From JADKAV01 sp963733395 (GTDB lineage Bacteria; Actinomycetota; Actinomycetes; S36-B12; UBA10799), in the NCBI GenBank assembly GCA_963733395.1, contig CAVTCZ010000005.1, forward strand, positions 248,001-312,000: a DNA stretch of 64,000 nt, given 5' to 3'. A program made the translations under genes and the position numbers. Of the stretch, positions 36,203-45,645 are shown in pieces (the stretch's first letter is position 1; each line of letters begins with the position of its first letter). The notes under the pieces were generated by a model. That model was not told the DNA's origin, did not search any database, and was given only the letters and a program-made list of their open reading frames with translations.

Positions 36203-37903
36203 TCACGTCCGCACGCACGACGTCGGCAGTTCGAACCAGCGCAGGTTGTCGAACTCCGGGCTCAGCCGGGCAGTGTCCGCCAACGCCGGCTCCGGGCGGT
36301 TCAAGAGCATGTCCTGCGCCTGCTGCAGGTATCCGGCCAGGGCCGACTCGTCGGCGGTGTCGTCCCGGTGGGGGTAGGTCAGGTGGCCGTCGACGTAGTG
36401 CAACTGGTCGAGCCGCAGCGGGGGCTCCACCGGGCCGAGCCGGTGGCGCCACAACCCCGACACCTGCTCGAACTGGTAGTCCTCGATCAACCGGTAGCCG
36501 TAGTCCGCGATGAGTTCGACGGCCGCGACGACGTAGCTGAAGACGGTCTCGGACACGAAGTAGTTGAAGTTGACCCGCACCCAGCCGGGCTTGATCCCCT
36601 CGCAGCCGCGGGCGATCTCCGTGGCCAGTTCATGTGAGCGCTCGAGGTCGATGCCCAGCAGTCGGTGACCGTACGGTCCGGCGCAGGAGCATCCGCCGCG
36701 GGCCTGGATACCGAACAGGTCGTTGAGGATGGCCACTGCCAGGTTGTGGTGCAGGAACATCGCGCCGGGGCGACGGATCACGAAACTCACGATCGACAGT
36801 CGCTGGGCCTGCGGGTTGCCCAGGATCTCGATGTGCGGATGGCGTTGCCAGGCCGCGATCGCCCGCCGCAGGAAGTCCTCCTCGTGGGCGCGGATGACCT
36901 CGGTGCCCACGGCTTGCTTGAGGTGGAACACCAGCCCGGCGCGGATGGACTCGACGATCGCCGGGGTGCCGGCCTCCTCCCGGTGCTCGATGTCGGGGAG
37001 GTACGTGTGGTCCTCGGGGTTGACGAAGGCCACAGTGCCGCCTCCCACGGCTTCCGGGACGCTGTTGTTGACCACCTCGCGGCGGACGACCAGCAATCCG
37101 GGGGTACCGGGTCCGCCGATGAACTTGTGCGGGGAGAGGAACACGGCGTCGGCGTAGGCGAGCTCGTCGGCAGGATTCATGTCGATCTCGACGTACGGTG
37201 CGGCGGCGGCGTAGTCCCAGAACGCCAGCGCGCCGTGCTCGTGCAGGAGGCGGGAGATGCCGGCGGTGTCGGTGAGGATCCCGGTCACGTTGGATGCGGC
37301 GCTGAACGAGCCGATCTTCAGTGGCCGGTGCGCGTACTCGAGCAGGGCGGCGCGCAGGCCCTGGGTGTCGATGTGCCCGTCGATGTCCTCCGGGATGGTC
37401 ACGACGGTCGCGAGGGACTCCCGCCACGGCAATTCGTTGCTGTGGTGCTCGTAGGGTCCGACGAACACCACAGGGCGTTCATCCACGGGGATGTGGTCGT
37501 GCAGGCCGAACTGCCGATCGAGGTCGGCGGGGATGCGGATGTTGAGCATGCCGACGAGTTTGTTGATGGCCGCGGTCGACCCGGACCCGCAGAAGATGAC
37601 AGCGGCATCGCCGGCGTTCAGGGCATCGCGGATGATCCGGCGGGCGTCCTCCCGCAGCCGGGTCGTCTGCAGACCCGTGCCGGAGCTTTCGGTGTGGGTG
37701 TTGGCGTAGCGGGGGAGGACCTCGTCGCGGATGAAGTCCTCCAGGAAACCGAGTGCCCGACCGCTTGCGGTGTAATCCGCGTAGGTCACCCGGCGTGGTC
37801 CGTACGGGCCGTGCATGACCTGGTCGTCGCCGATCACCGCGTCCCGGATGGTCTGCAGGATGGGGGGCTGGGGCAAGCCGGGGTCGGGCGCGGGCAGATC
37901 CAT
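36203..37903 (-). CDS. Class V aminotransferase (cysteine desulfurase-like)
   Basis: 566 residues. The PLP domain shows the family order: FCGSGSTAAINKLVGML, the catalytic-acid region PYEHHSNELPW, FWDYAAAAPYVEIDM and the Schiff-base Lys in FLSPHKFIGGPGTPG. A cysteine in ARGGCSCAGPYGHRL occupies the position of a possible persulfide-carrying residue in desulfurases. A C-terminal extension of about 120 residues beyond the usual fold is unusual. The gene is divergent from clpS and the mec-cysO-cysM cysteine cluster, with 74 bp between starts. A role in sulfur transfer to CysO is tempting but only inferred; isopenicillin-epimerase-like or other activities are possible. Confidence 0.82.
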   Translation of the reverse strand: MDLPAPDPGLPQPPILQTIRDAVIGDDQVMHGPYGPRRVTYADYTASGRALGFLEDFIRDEVLPRYANTHTESSGTGLQTTRLREDARRIIRDALNAGDAAVIFCGSGSTAAINKLVGMLNIRIPADLDRQFGLHDHIPVDERPVVFVGPYEHHSNELPWRESLATVVTIPEDIDGHIDTQGLRAALLEYAHRPLKIGSFSAASNVTGILTDTAGISRLLHEHGALAFWDYAAAAPYVEIDMNPADELAYADAVFLSPHKFIGGPGTPGLLVVRREVVNNSVPEAVGGGTVAFVNPEDHTYLPDIEHREEAGTPAIVESIRAGLVFHLKQAVGTEVIRAHEEDFLRRAIAAWQRHPHIEILGNPQAQRLSIVSFVIRRPGAMFLHHNLAVAILNDLFGIQARGGCSCAGPYGHRLLGIDLERSHELATEIARGCEGIKPGWVRVNFNYFVSETVFSYVVAAVELIADYGYRLIEDYQFEQVSGLWRHRLGPVEPPLRLDQLHYVDGHLTYPHRDDTADESALAGYLQQAQDMLLNRPEPALADTARLSPEFDNLRWFELPTSCVRT

Positions 37904-37977
37904 GCCGACACGGTACTGCGGGATCGGCAGGGACCACTGCGGACACTTCCGGCCCGGTCAGTGGGAGAATCACCGTG

Positions 37978-38262
37978 ATGAGCGTCGCACCCGTCGAACT
38001 GGAGTCCACGGACACCGAGGTCGCCCCGGCTTCCCCTTGGGTGTGCCTGGTGTGGAATGACCCCATCAACCTCATGAGTTACGTGACGTACGTTTTCATG
38101 CAGTACTTCGGGTATACGCGGGAGAAGGCGGAATCGCTGATGTGGGACGTCCACACCAAGGGCCGGGCGGTGGTCAACGCCGGCTCCCGGGAACAGATGG
38201 AACGCGACGCGACGGCCATGCACGAGTACGGGTTGTGGGCCACTGTGCAGAAGGACGACTAG
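37978..38262 (+). CDS. clpS: ATP-dependent Clp protease adaptor ClpS
   Basis: 94 residues. The core PWVCLVWNDPINLMSYVTYV is the N-degron-binding strand and turn, followed by FGYTREKAESLMWDVHTKG. ClpS delivers N-end-rule substrates to ClpC/ClpA for ClpP degradation in the cytoplasm. ATG 37978 was preferred to the adjacent GTG 37975. The stop shares a base with the GTG of the next gene (DUF2017), the usual actinobacterial order. Confidence 0.95.
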   Translation: MSVAPVELESTDTEVAPASPWVCLVWNDPINLMSYVTYVFMQYFGYTREKAESLMWDVHTKGRAVVNAGSREQMERDATAMHEYGLWATVQKDD

Positions 38263-38783
38263 TGGGCCGGCCGTTCAAGTTCAAGAAGGGCAACCTTGTG
38301 GCCCGGCTCAGTGGCCAGGAGCGGCGGGTGCTGGAGTTCGTGTGCGACGAACTCACCTTGTTGTTGTCCGATCCCGCGCCAGATCCGGACGTCCCGGAAT
38401 GGGCCCGCGAGCTGGGCCTGGGCGGCATGGGGGAGTCGCGGCAGCCGCCGCAGGACCCCGTCGTCGCACGGCTGTTGCCGAGCGCCTACGAGGACCCGGA
38501 GCGGGCCTCGGAGTTCCGCCGGCTCACCGAGGCCGGGCTGCGGGCCACGAAGTTGGCGCACATCGCCGCGGTGCGCGAGCAGTTGCAGCACGACCCGATA
38601 GTGATCACCGACGATGTCCGGGCCTGGATGGCGTACCTGGCCGACGCCCGGCTGATGCTGGGCACGCGGTTGGAGGTCACCGAGGACGACCCGATGCTGC
38701 CCAGCGACGACCCCGAGCGCAACCTGTACGTGTACCTCGGCTACCTGCAGCAGTCGCTCGTGGAGGAGTTGATGGGGCACTGA
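38262..38783 (+). CDS. DUF2017 family protein
   Basis: 173 residues starting GTG 38262, coupled to clpS. It matches the actinobacterial DUF2017 family that almost always follows clpS: RLSGQERRVLEFVCDELTLL at the start, DPVVARLLPSAYEDPERASE in the middle and ERNLYVYLGYLQQSLVEEL at the end. Mostly helical, with no transmembrane segment. Function is not established; the genetic link to ClpS suggests a role in regulated proteolysis. Confidence 0.92.
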   Translation: MGRPFKFKKGNLVARLSGQERRVLEFVCDELTLLLSDPAPDPDVPEWARELGLGGMGESRQPPQDPVVARLLPSAYEDPERASEFRRLTEAGLRATKLAHIAAVREQLQHDPIVITDDVRAWMAYLADARLMLGTRLEVTEDDPMLPSDDPERNLYVYLGYLQQSLVEELMGH

Positions 38784-38861
38784 GATGTTCTGTGATGGAC
38801 GGGCACCTGAGTTGCGTGTGGGTCACAAAGATCGGGGGCGGCGCCCCGGCACAATGGGGAG

Positions 38862-39278
38862 GTGCTGACCATCCGCCGCGACCTCGTCGACGCCATGATC
38901 GCCCACGCCCGCGCCGACCATCCGGACGAGGCCTGCGGGGTCATCGCCGGGCCAGTCGGCAGCGATGCGCCCACCCGCTTCGTCCCGATGGTCAATGCCG
39001 CGCGCTCGACGACCTTCTACGAGTTCGACTCCGGGGACCTGCTGCGGCTGTACCGCGAGCTGGATGCCAACGACGAGGAGCCGGTGGTGATCTACCACTC
39101 GCACACCGCCACGCAGGCCTATCCATCACGCACCGACGTCAGCTACGCCTCCGAGCCGAACGCCCACTACGTGCTGCTGTCCACCCGTGAGCCCGACACG
39201 ACCGAGGTGCGCAGCTACCGCATCATCGACTCAGAGGTGACCGAGGAGATGCTCGAGATCATCGAGTCCGTACCCTAG
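38862..39278 (+). CDS. mec: CysO-cysteine peptidase, Mov34/MPN JAMM metalloprotease
   Basis: 138 residues from GTG 38862. The JAMM zinc site is complete: Glu in PDEACGVIAG, then HSHTATQAYPSRTD providing His-x-His and the Asp. In mycobacteria this enzyme (Mec+) releases cysteine from the CysO C-terminus. Placement directly before cysO and cysM supports the same job here. The stop (TAG) overlaps an in-frame GTG of the next gene region. Confidence 0.95.
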   Translation: MLTIRRDLVDAMIAHARADHPDEACGVIAGPVGSDAPTRFVPMVNAARSTTFYEFDSGDLLRLYRELDANDEEPVVIYHSHTATQAYPSRTDVSYASEPNAHYVLLSTREPDTTEVRSYRIIDSEVTEEMLEIIESVP

Positions 39279-39283
39279 TGCCT

Positions 39284-39556
39284 ATGGCTATTGAGGTTCA
39301 GATCCCCACGATCCTGCGGACGTACACCGGCGGTGAGAAGACGGTCTCGGCTGACGGGGCGACACTGGCCGATCTGGTGTCCGATCTCGACGCGAAGTTC
39401 CCCGGACTCGCCGGCCGCGTGGTCGACGACGCCGGACTGCGGCGTTTCGTCAACGTGTACCTCAACGATGAGGACGTGCGCTTCCTCGACGGGCTTGCCA
39501 CCACGCTGTCCGACGGCGACTCGGTGACGATCCTGCCGGCGGTTGCTGGCGGCTGA
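39284..39556 (+). CDS. cysO: Ubiquitin-like sulfur carrier CysO (ThiS/MoaD fold)
   Basis: 90 residues. The sequence begins MAIEVQIPTILRTYTGGEK and ends VTILPAVAGG, giving the exposed Gly-Gly tail needed for thiocarboxylation. CysO thiocarboxylate is the sulfide donor for CysM in the O-phosphoserine route to cysteine. I prefer ATG 39284 to the GTG 39278 that overlaps the mec stop. The stop is one base before the cysM start. Confidence 0.95.
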   Translation: MAIEVQIPTILRTYTGGEKTVSADGATLADLVSDLDAKFPGLAGRVVDDAGLRRFVNVYLNDEDVRFLDGLATTLSDGDSVTILPAVAGG

Positions 39557-39557
39557 C

Positions 39558-40505
39558 TTGCGCTACCCGGATCTGCTGGCCTCGGTCGGCCACACCCCCA
39601 TCGTCGGACTGCCGCGACTGAGTCCCACCCCGCAGGTGCGTCTGTGGGCCAAACTCGAGGACCGCAATCCGACCGGGTCGGTGAAGGACCGCGCGGCACT
39701 GGCGATGATCGACCAGGCGGAGGCCGACGGGATCCTGCGCCCCGGCGCCACGATCCTGGAACCGACCAGCGGCAACACCGGTATCTCGCTGGCCATGGTG
39801 GCCCGGCAGCGCGGGTACAACCTGATCTGCGTGATGCCCGAGAACACCTCGTTCGAGCGCACCCAGTTGCTGCGCATGTGGGGAGCCGAGATCGTCTACT
39901 CCCCGGCGCAGGGCGGGTCCAACGAGGCGGTGCGGGTCGCCAAGGAACTTGCTGGACGCAATCCCGATTGGGTCATGCTCTACCAGTACGGCAACGCCGC
40001 CAACTCCGGCGTCCACTACCGGACGACCGGGCCGGAGATCCTCGAGGACCTGCCGGAGATCACGCACTTCGTGGCGGGGCTGGGCACCACCGGGACGCTG
40101 ATGGGGGTCGGGCGGTTCCTGCGCGAGCACAAGCCCGAGGTCCAGATCGTCGCGGCCGAGCCGCGCTACGGGGAGTTGGTCTATGGGCTGCGCAACCTCG
40201 ATGAGGGCTTCGTCCCCGAGCTCTACGACCCGTCCGTGCTCACCTCCCGCTACTCCGTCGGCCCGCACGACGCCCTGATGCGCACCCGGCAGTTGCTCCA
40301 TGAAGAGGGCATCTTCGCGGGCATCTCCACCGGCGCGATCCTGCACGCCGCGCTGGGCCTGGCCGACCGCGCCGTCGGGTCGGGGGAGGCGGCGGACATC
40401 TGTTTCATCGTCTGCGACGGCGGTTGGAAGTACCTGTCGACCGGCGCCTACGAAGGCACTCTGGAAGAGGCCGAACAGGCGATCTCCGGGCAGTTGTGGG
40501 CATGA
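39558..40505 (+). CDS. cysM: O-phosphoserine-dependent cysteine synthase
   Basis: 315 residues from TTG 39558, one base after the cysO stop. An in-frame TTG at 39543 is possible but would add residues absent from relatives, which start near RYPDLLASVGHTPIVGL. The PLP Lys is in NPTGSVKDRAAL, the substrate loop is PTSGNTGIS and the phosphate-binding loop GLGTTGTLMG. AAEPRYGELVYGLRN carries the Arg region linked to O-phosphoserine preference in mycobacterial CysM, and the tail ends in GQLWA, as there. It condenses O-phosphoserine with CysO-thiocarboxylate to CysO-cysteine, which Mec cleaves. Confidence 0.95.
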   Translation: MRYPDLLASVGHTPIVGLPRLSPTPQVRLWAKLEDRNPTGSVKDRAALAMIDQAEADGILRPGATILEPTSGNTGISLAMVARQRGYNLICVMPENTSFERTQLLRMWGAEIVYSPAQGGSNEAVRVAKELAGRNPDWVMLYQYGNAANSGVHYRTTGPEILEDLPEITHFVAGLGTTGTLMGVGRFLREHKPEVQIVAAEPRYGELVYGLRNLDEGFVPELYDPSVLTSRYSVGPHDALMRTRQLLHEEGIFAGISTGAILHAALGLADRAVGSGEAADICFIVCDGGWKYLSTGAYEGTLEEAEQAISGQLWA

Positions 40506-41312
40506 GCGCCGCCGCCCCCTTGGGCATCTTCGACTCCGGGGTGGGTGGTCTCACTGTCGCCCGGGCGGTGATCGACCAGTTGCCGCACGAGGCCGTGGTC
40601 TACGTGGGCGACACCGCCCGCGGGCCCTACGGACCGCTGCCGCTGGCCCAGGTGCGGGCCTACGCCCTGGACGTCATGGATCACCTTGTGGACCACGGGG
40701 TGAAGGCGCTGGTCATCGCGTGCAACTCCGCGAGTGCCGCGGTCCTGCGCGATGCCCGGGAGCGGTACAGCGTGCCGGTGGTGGAGGTCATCCAGCCGGC
40801 GGTGCGGCGGGCCGCGCGGGTGACCAGCAACGACCGGGTGGCGGTGATCGGCACCCAGGCGACTGTGACCTCCGGTGCGTACGAGGACGCCTTCGCGGCG
40901 GCCCCCGAGGTGGAGTTGTTCATGCAGGCCTGTCCGCGCTTCGTCGAGTTCGTGGAAGCGGGGATCACGGGCGGGCCGGAGTTGTTACGGGTGGCACAGG
41001 AGTACCTGCTGCCGCTTCGGGAGGCCGACGTCGACACACTTGTGCTGGGCTGCACGCACTATCCGCTGCTGACCGGGGTGATCCAATGGGTGATGGGGGA
41101 CGAGGTGGTGCTGGTGTCCAGTGCGGAGGAGACGGCCAAGGACGTGTACCGCACGCTGGCCGCACATGACCTGCTGCGCGATCCGGAGTCTGCCGGAGCC
41201 CGAGCATCGGTTCCTGGCGACGGGCGACCCGGAGTCGTTCGCCACGATGGGCCGGCGCTTCTTGGGCCCGGAGGTGCGGGATGTGCATTCGGCAGTTGAG
41301 GTGGTGTCATGA
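40502..41312 (+). CDS. murI: Glutamate racemase, one frameshift near 41188
   Basis: ATG 40502 overlaps the cysM stop (ATGA). The first frame has IGIFDSGVGGLTV-type start (GIFDSGVGGLTVARAV), the first catalytic Cys in VIACNSASA and the second in LVLGCTHYPLL. The last 40 residues lie in a second frame: SLPEPEHRFLATGDPESF to VEVVS, ending 41312. The shift (+1) falls near 41185-41192. It makes D-glutamate for peptidoglycan and is normally essential, so the break is probably a sequencing or assembly indel. The stop overlaps the next ATG. Confidence 0.9.
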
Positions 41313-42055
41313 AACTGACCGTGGTGGGGTGGGCCGGGTCGTTCCCGGGACCTGAGAGCCCGGCATCGTGCTACCTGGTCGAGCATGAGGATTCCCGGAT
41401 CCTGTTGGACCTCGGCAACGGCTCCTTGGGGGCGCTGCAACGTTACGCGGACATCTACGCGGTGGACGCGGTGTTCCTGTCGCACTTGCATGTCGACCAT
41501 TGCATCGACCTGTGCTCCTACTACGTGGCGCGCAAGTACCACCCCGGGGGAGCCGCGGCGCGGATACCGGTGTTCGGGCCCAAGGGGACTGCCGACCGGA
41601 TGGCTGCGGCCTACGGCCTGCCCGCCAAACCCGGCATGCATGACGAGTTCAACTTCATGCGTCATGAGGCCGACCCCACGGTCGTCGGGCCGTTCACGAT
41701 CGAGACCGCCCGGGTGGCGCACCCGGTGGAGACCTACGGCATCAAGGTCACTGCTGGCGGCCGGTCGCTGGTCTACTCCGGCGACACCGGGCCCACCGAC
41801 GCCCTGGTGGACCTGTCGCGTGGAGCCGACCTGGCGCTGTACGAGGCGTCGTTCGTCGAGCGCCCGGACAATCCCACGGACCTGCACCTCACCGGCGCGC
41901 AAGCGGCCGAGCACGCGATGCGGGCCGGTGTCGGGCGGTTGCTGCTGACGCACCTGGTGGCGTGGAACGACAGTGAGCAGGTGCGGGCCGAGGCGGCCGC
42001 GGTCTACGACGGGGACCTGCATGTGGCTTCCGACGGGCTGCAGGTCGAGATCTAG
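41309..42055 (+). CDS. MBL-fold hydrolase (Rv1339-like cyclic nucleotide phosphodiesterase)
   Basis: 248 residues. The metallo-beta-lactamase metal site HLHVDHCID (HxHxDH) is present, with further ligands in RVAHPVETYG, YSGDTGPTD and LTHLVAW. It holds the place of Rv1339 between murI and rph in the mycobacterial order. Rv1339 relatives act on cyclic nucleotides, so a cAMP phosphodiesterase role is likely but inferred. That would connect with the many Crp-like sites in this window. ATG 41309 overlaps the murI stop (ATGA). Confidence 0.85.
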   Translation: MKLTVVGWAGSFPGPESPASCYLVEHEDSRILLDLGNGSLGALQRYADIYAVDAVFLSHLHVDHCIDLCSYYVARKYHPGGAAARIPVFGPKGTADRMAAAYGLPAKPGMHDEFNFMRHEADPTVVGPFTIETARVAHPVETYGIKVTAGGRSLVYSGDTGPTDALVDLSRGADLALYEASFVERPDNPTDLHLTGAQAAEHAMRAGVGRLLLTHLVAWNDSEQVRAEAAAVYDGDLHVASDGLQVEI

Positions 42056-42103
42056 GCAGCGCAGCGCTGCGCGCCAAACCAAGATCATTCAGCCTTACCG
42101 GCG

Positions 42104-42151
42104 AACGTTGGGCCGTTTCCGGCCACCGATGGCCGGAAACGGCCCAACGTT
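42104..42151. terminator. Perfect 22-bp hairpin between the MBL gene and rph
   Basis: Arms 42104-42125 and 42130-42151 are exact reverse complements around a CCGA loop. The start of each arm reads AACGTTGGGCCG and TGGCCGGAAACG. It follows the MBL stop by 48 bp. It probably ends the cys-mur transcript and separates it from rph-rdgB; it could also be a bound dyad. Confidence 0.7.
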
Positions 42152-42286
42152 TTCAGGCGCGGACCGGTGGAGCCCGGTCGTCGGAGTCAGGGCACCGGGA
42201 TTGGCCTCACGGCACTCCCATGACGGGGCCGGCGAAGGCCGCCGCCGCCCGAATGTGAGGATCGCCCCGCCAGTACAGTCGTGCCC

Positions 42287-43086
42287 ATGTCCCGAACTGA
42301 TGGCCGAGCCGCCGACGAATTGCGCCCGATCCGATTCCACCGTGGGTGGCAGGACAACGGCGAGGGATCCTGCCTGGTGGAATTCGGGCGTACCCGGGTG
42401 CTGTGCGTGGCGTCCTTCGCCGCCGGCGTCCCGCGCTGGCGCAAGGAGTCCGGCCACGGTTGGATCACGGCCGAGTACGCGATGCTGCCGCGGTCCACGG
42501 ACACCCGCGGTGCGCGGGAGTCGATCAAGGGCAGGCCCGGCGGTCGCACCCAGGAGATCTCCCGGCTTGATCGGCCGGGCGCTGCGGGCGGCCGATCGAC
42601 GATGCGGCGCTGGGGGAGAACACCATCCAGGTCGACTGCGACGTGCTGCAGGCCGACGGTGGAACCCGGACGGCAGCCATCACCGGCGCCTACCTGGCGG
42701 TGGCGGATGCCTGCGCGTGGGCGCAGACGCAGGGGCTGCTCAAGAAGTGGCCCCTGCGCCATTCGGTGGCGGCGGTCAGCGTGGGAGTCGTGGACGGGGA
42801 ACCGCGTCTGGACCTGCACTACGACGACGACGTCAACGCAGACACCGACATGAATGTGGTGATGACCGGCGACGGACGGTTCGTCGAGGTGCAGGGCACG
42901 GCCGAGGGGGAGCCCTTCGAGCGGGCGGTGCTCGACGAGTTGCTGCAACTGGCGGTCACGGGCTGCGCGGAACTGACCGAATTGCAGCAGGCCGCGCTGG
43001 CCGCCGAGGGCCCGACCCGGGGACGGCTCATCGACGGCAGCCCGGCGACTGTGGCCCAGGGGGCGGTCCCGGGTGGTGCCGGGTGA
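42287..43086 (+). CDS. rph: Ribonuclease PH, two frameshifts near 42568 and 42592
   Basis: Three frames are needed. The first gives ELRPIRFHRGWQDNGEGS and GRTRVLCVASF, then ESIKGRPGGRTQEISRL. After one +1 shift the text is IGRALRAA; after a second it is IDDAALGENTIQVDCDVLQA, then GGTRTAAITGAYLAVADA to the end. Every conserved RNase PH block is present, in order. Total length is two bases over a codon multiple. The enzyme trims tRNA 3' ends phosphorolytically. I used ATG 42287 rather than GTG 42281. Two shifts within 25 bases suggest local sequence error. Confidence 0.88.
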
Positions 43087-43697
43087 CCATCGTCCTGGCG
43101 ACCCGCAACCGCAACAAGGTCGCGGAACTCGGGCACATCCTGGCCGATGCGGGCCTGGATGAGGAAGTGCTGGATCTCGATGACGTCCACGTCCCCGACA
43201 CCCGGGAGACCGGTGTGACCTTCGCGGAGAACGCCCTGCTCAAGGCCCGCGCCGCGGTGGCGCAGACAGGTCTGCCGGCCATCGCCGATGATTCCGGTCT
43301 CTGCGTGGACGTGCTGGGGGAGGCCCCCGGGGTCTTCTCGGCGCGCTGGTGCGGACACCATGGCGACGACGCGGCCAGCCTGCAACTGCTCCTCGACCAA
43401 CTGGCCGATGTTCCGGTCGAGCACCGCGGGGCGCGGTTCGTCTGTGCCGCCGTCGCGGTGTGGCCCGACGGCCGGGAGGCCGTGGCGCTCGGCGAGTTGC
43501 GGGGAGTCCTCACCTACGAACCGCGCGGCGACCACGGCTTCGGCTACGACCCGATCTTCGAGGTGCAGACCCCCGACGGTCCGCGCACGACCGCCGAGCT
43601 CGACCCGGCAGCCAAACATGCGATCAGCCACCGTGGCCGGGCGTTCCGGGAGTTGGTGGCGCGACACCTGGTGGCAGGTGGGACAGCGCCCACTTAG
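43083..43697 (+). CDS. rdgB: XTP/dITP diphosphatase (non-canonical purine NTP pyrophosphatase)
   Basis: 204 residues from GTG 43083, overlapping the rph stop. The Ham1/RdgB fold is shown by the start LATRNRNKVAELGHIL, the catalytic ENALLKARAA, the substrate loop ADDSGLCVDVLGEAPGVFSA and GFGYDPIFE. The end has KHAISHRGRAF. It removes ITP, dITP and XTP from the nucleotide pool in the cytoplasm. The rph-rdgB order is conserved in actinobacteria. Confidence 0.95.
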   Translation: MTIVLATRNRNKVAELGHILADAGLDEEVLDLDDVHVPDTRETGVTFAENALLKARAAVAQTGLPAIADDSGLCVDVLGEAPGVFSARWCGHHGDDAASLQLLLDQLADVPVEHRGARFVCAAVAVWPDGREAVALGELRGVLTYEPRGDHGFGYDPIFEVQTPDGPRTTAELDPAAKHAISHRGRAFRELVARHLVAGGTAPT

Positions 43698-43706
43698 GGT
43701 TGCCCC

Positions 43707-45645
43707 ATGACACTCAACCTGCAGTGGCAGGACACCTCGGTGCGGGCCCAGGACGACTTCTACCGGCACTGGTTGGGTCAGTGGCTGGACACGTTCACGA
43801 TTCCGGAGGACAAGGCGGAGTTCGCCTCCTTCACCGATCTGCACGACACGGCGCAGGAACAATTGAAGGCCATCATCGACGAGTTGTCCGCGGCAGCCCC
43901 GGACCCCGACTCCAACGCCGGCCGGATCGCGGTGCTCTTCAACGCCTTCATGGACACCGATGAGATCGACCGGGTCGGCCTCGAACCGATCGCCGACCTG
44001 TTCGCCGAGGTCGATGCCCTTGACCTCGACCGCGCAATTGCCGGAGTTCTTCGGCCGGCTCGAGCGCGAGGGGGTCGGCTCGCCGTTGGGTGGCGCAGTG
44101 CACCAGGACAACCGGGACTCGACCAAGTACGTGCTCGACATGTGGCAGAGCGGGTTGGGCATGCCCGACCGCGACTACTACCTTGAGGACGCGTTCGCCG
44201 GCCACCGCGAGGCGTACCTGCAACACGTTGCGGCGATGCTCGAGCGATGCGGGGTCGGCACGGCCGAGGACGCCGACCGGATCCTGGCGCTGGAGACCCG
44301 GATGGCGCGGGCCCACTGGACGAAGGTCGCCAATCGCGACCCGGTCAAGACGTACAACCAGTACCAGCTCGACGAACTCTCGGAACTCACTCCCGGCTAC
44401 GACTGGCCCGGCTACCTGGGAGCGGCGGGGGTGACCGGCCGGATCCAGACGCTGAACATCGCGCAGCCGGACTACGCGCAGGCGTACGCGGCCATGCTCG
44501 ACGAGGTCGGACTGGACGACTGGAAGCCCTACCTGCGCTGGCGGATCCTCAGCTCCTTCACCGGGCTGCTGTCGGAGGAGACGGTGCAGGCCAGTTTCGA
44601 GTTCTACGGCAAGGTGCTGCGCGGGGTGCCCCAGATGCGTCCGCGCTGGAAGCGGGGCGTGGACCTCGTGGAGGGGATGGTCGGCGAGGCGCTCGGCCAG
44701 GAGTACGTCGCGCGGCACTTCCCGCCGGAGAACAAGGCCCGCATGGTCGAGCTCGTGGACAACCTGCTCGCCGCCTTCGAGCAGTCCATCGACGGCTTGG
44801 AATGGATGACCGACACCACCAAGCGTGAGGCGCATGCCAAGTTGGCCAAGTTCACCGGCAAGATCGGCTACCCGGATGTCTGGAAGGACTACTCGGACAT
44901 GCGGTTGGTGCCGGGCGGGCTGATCGCTTCGGTGCGGACCGCCCGGGCGTGGCACCACGAGTACGAGGTGAACAAGCTCGGTGGTCCGGTGGACCGCACC
45001 GAGTGGCACATGAACCCGCAGACGGTCAACGCCTACTACAACCCCGAGATGAACGAGATCGTGTTCCCGGCGGCGATCCTGCAGCCGCCGTTCTTCACGA
45101 TGGCCGCCGACGACGCGGTCAACTACGGAGCGATCGGCGCGGTGATCGGCCACGAGATCTCGCACGGTTTCGACGACCAGGGCTCGCAGTTCGACGGCGA
45201 GGGCAACCTGCGCAACTGGTGGTCCGACTCCGACCATGAGGCGTTCTCCGACCGCACCCGCGCCTTGGTCGACCAGTACGCGGCGTACGAGCCGGTCGAA
45301 GGTCACCATGTGAACGGCGAGCTGACGCTGGGCGAGAACATCGCCGATGTCTCGGGATTGGCAGTCGCATACCGGGCGTACCTGCTGTCCTTGGCCGGTG
45401 AGCAAGCCCCGGAACTGGACGGCTTGACCGGCGAGCAGCGGTTCTTCGTCGGCTTCACGCACGTGTGGCGGGCGAAGACCCGACCGGAGGAGACGGTTCG
45501 CCGGATCACCATCGACCCGCACTCACCGCCGGAGTTCCGGGTATTCGGCACCCTGGTGAACACCGACGCGTTCTTCGAGGCGTTCGATGTCCAGCCCGGG
45601 GACGGCATGTGGCGCGATGCGTCCGAGCGCGTGCGGATCTGGTAG
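43707..45645 (+). CDS. M13 family (neprilysin/PepO-like) metallopeptidase, one frameshift near 44036
   Basis: Two frames join with a +1 shift near 44036 (DALDLDRA into LPEFFGRLEREG). The product of about 645 residues has the zinc motif HEISH in IGHEISHGFDDQGSQF, the third ligand Glu in GENIADVSGL and the substrate-aligning NAYYNPEMNEIVFP strand. No signal peptide or anchor is seen at the start (TLNLQWQDTSVRAQDDFYRH), so it is likely cytoplasmic, as in several bacterial PepO proteins. It cleaves oligopeptides. The last three bases of the gene directly precede the GTG of the YihY-like gene. Confidence 0.9.

Noticed and set aside
37975..43697. Missing rhomboid gene as evidence of rearrangement
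   Set aside because: The mycobacterial order has a rhomboid protein gene (Rv1337) between cysM and murI. Its absence here is common variation and says little.
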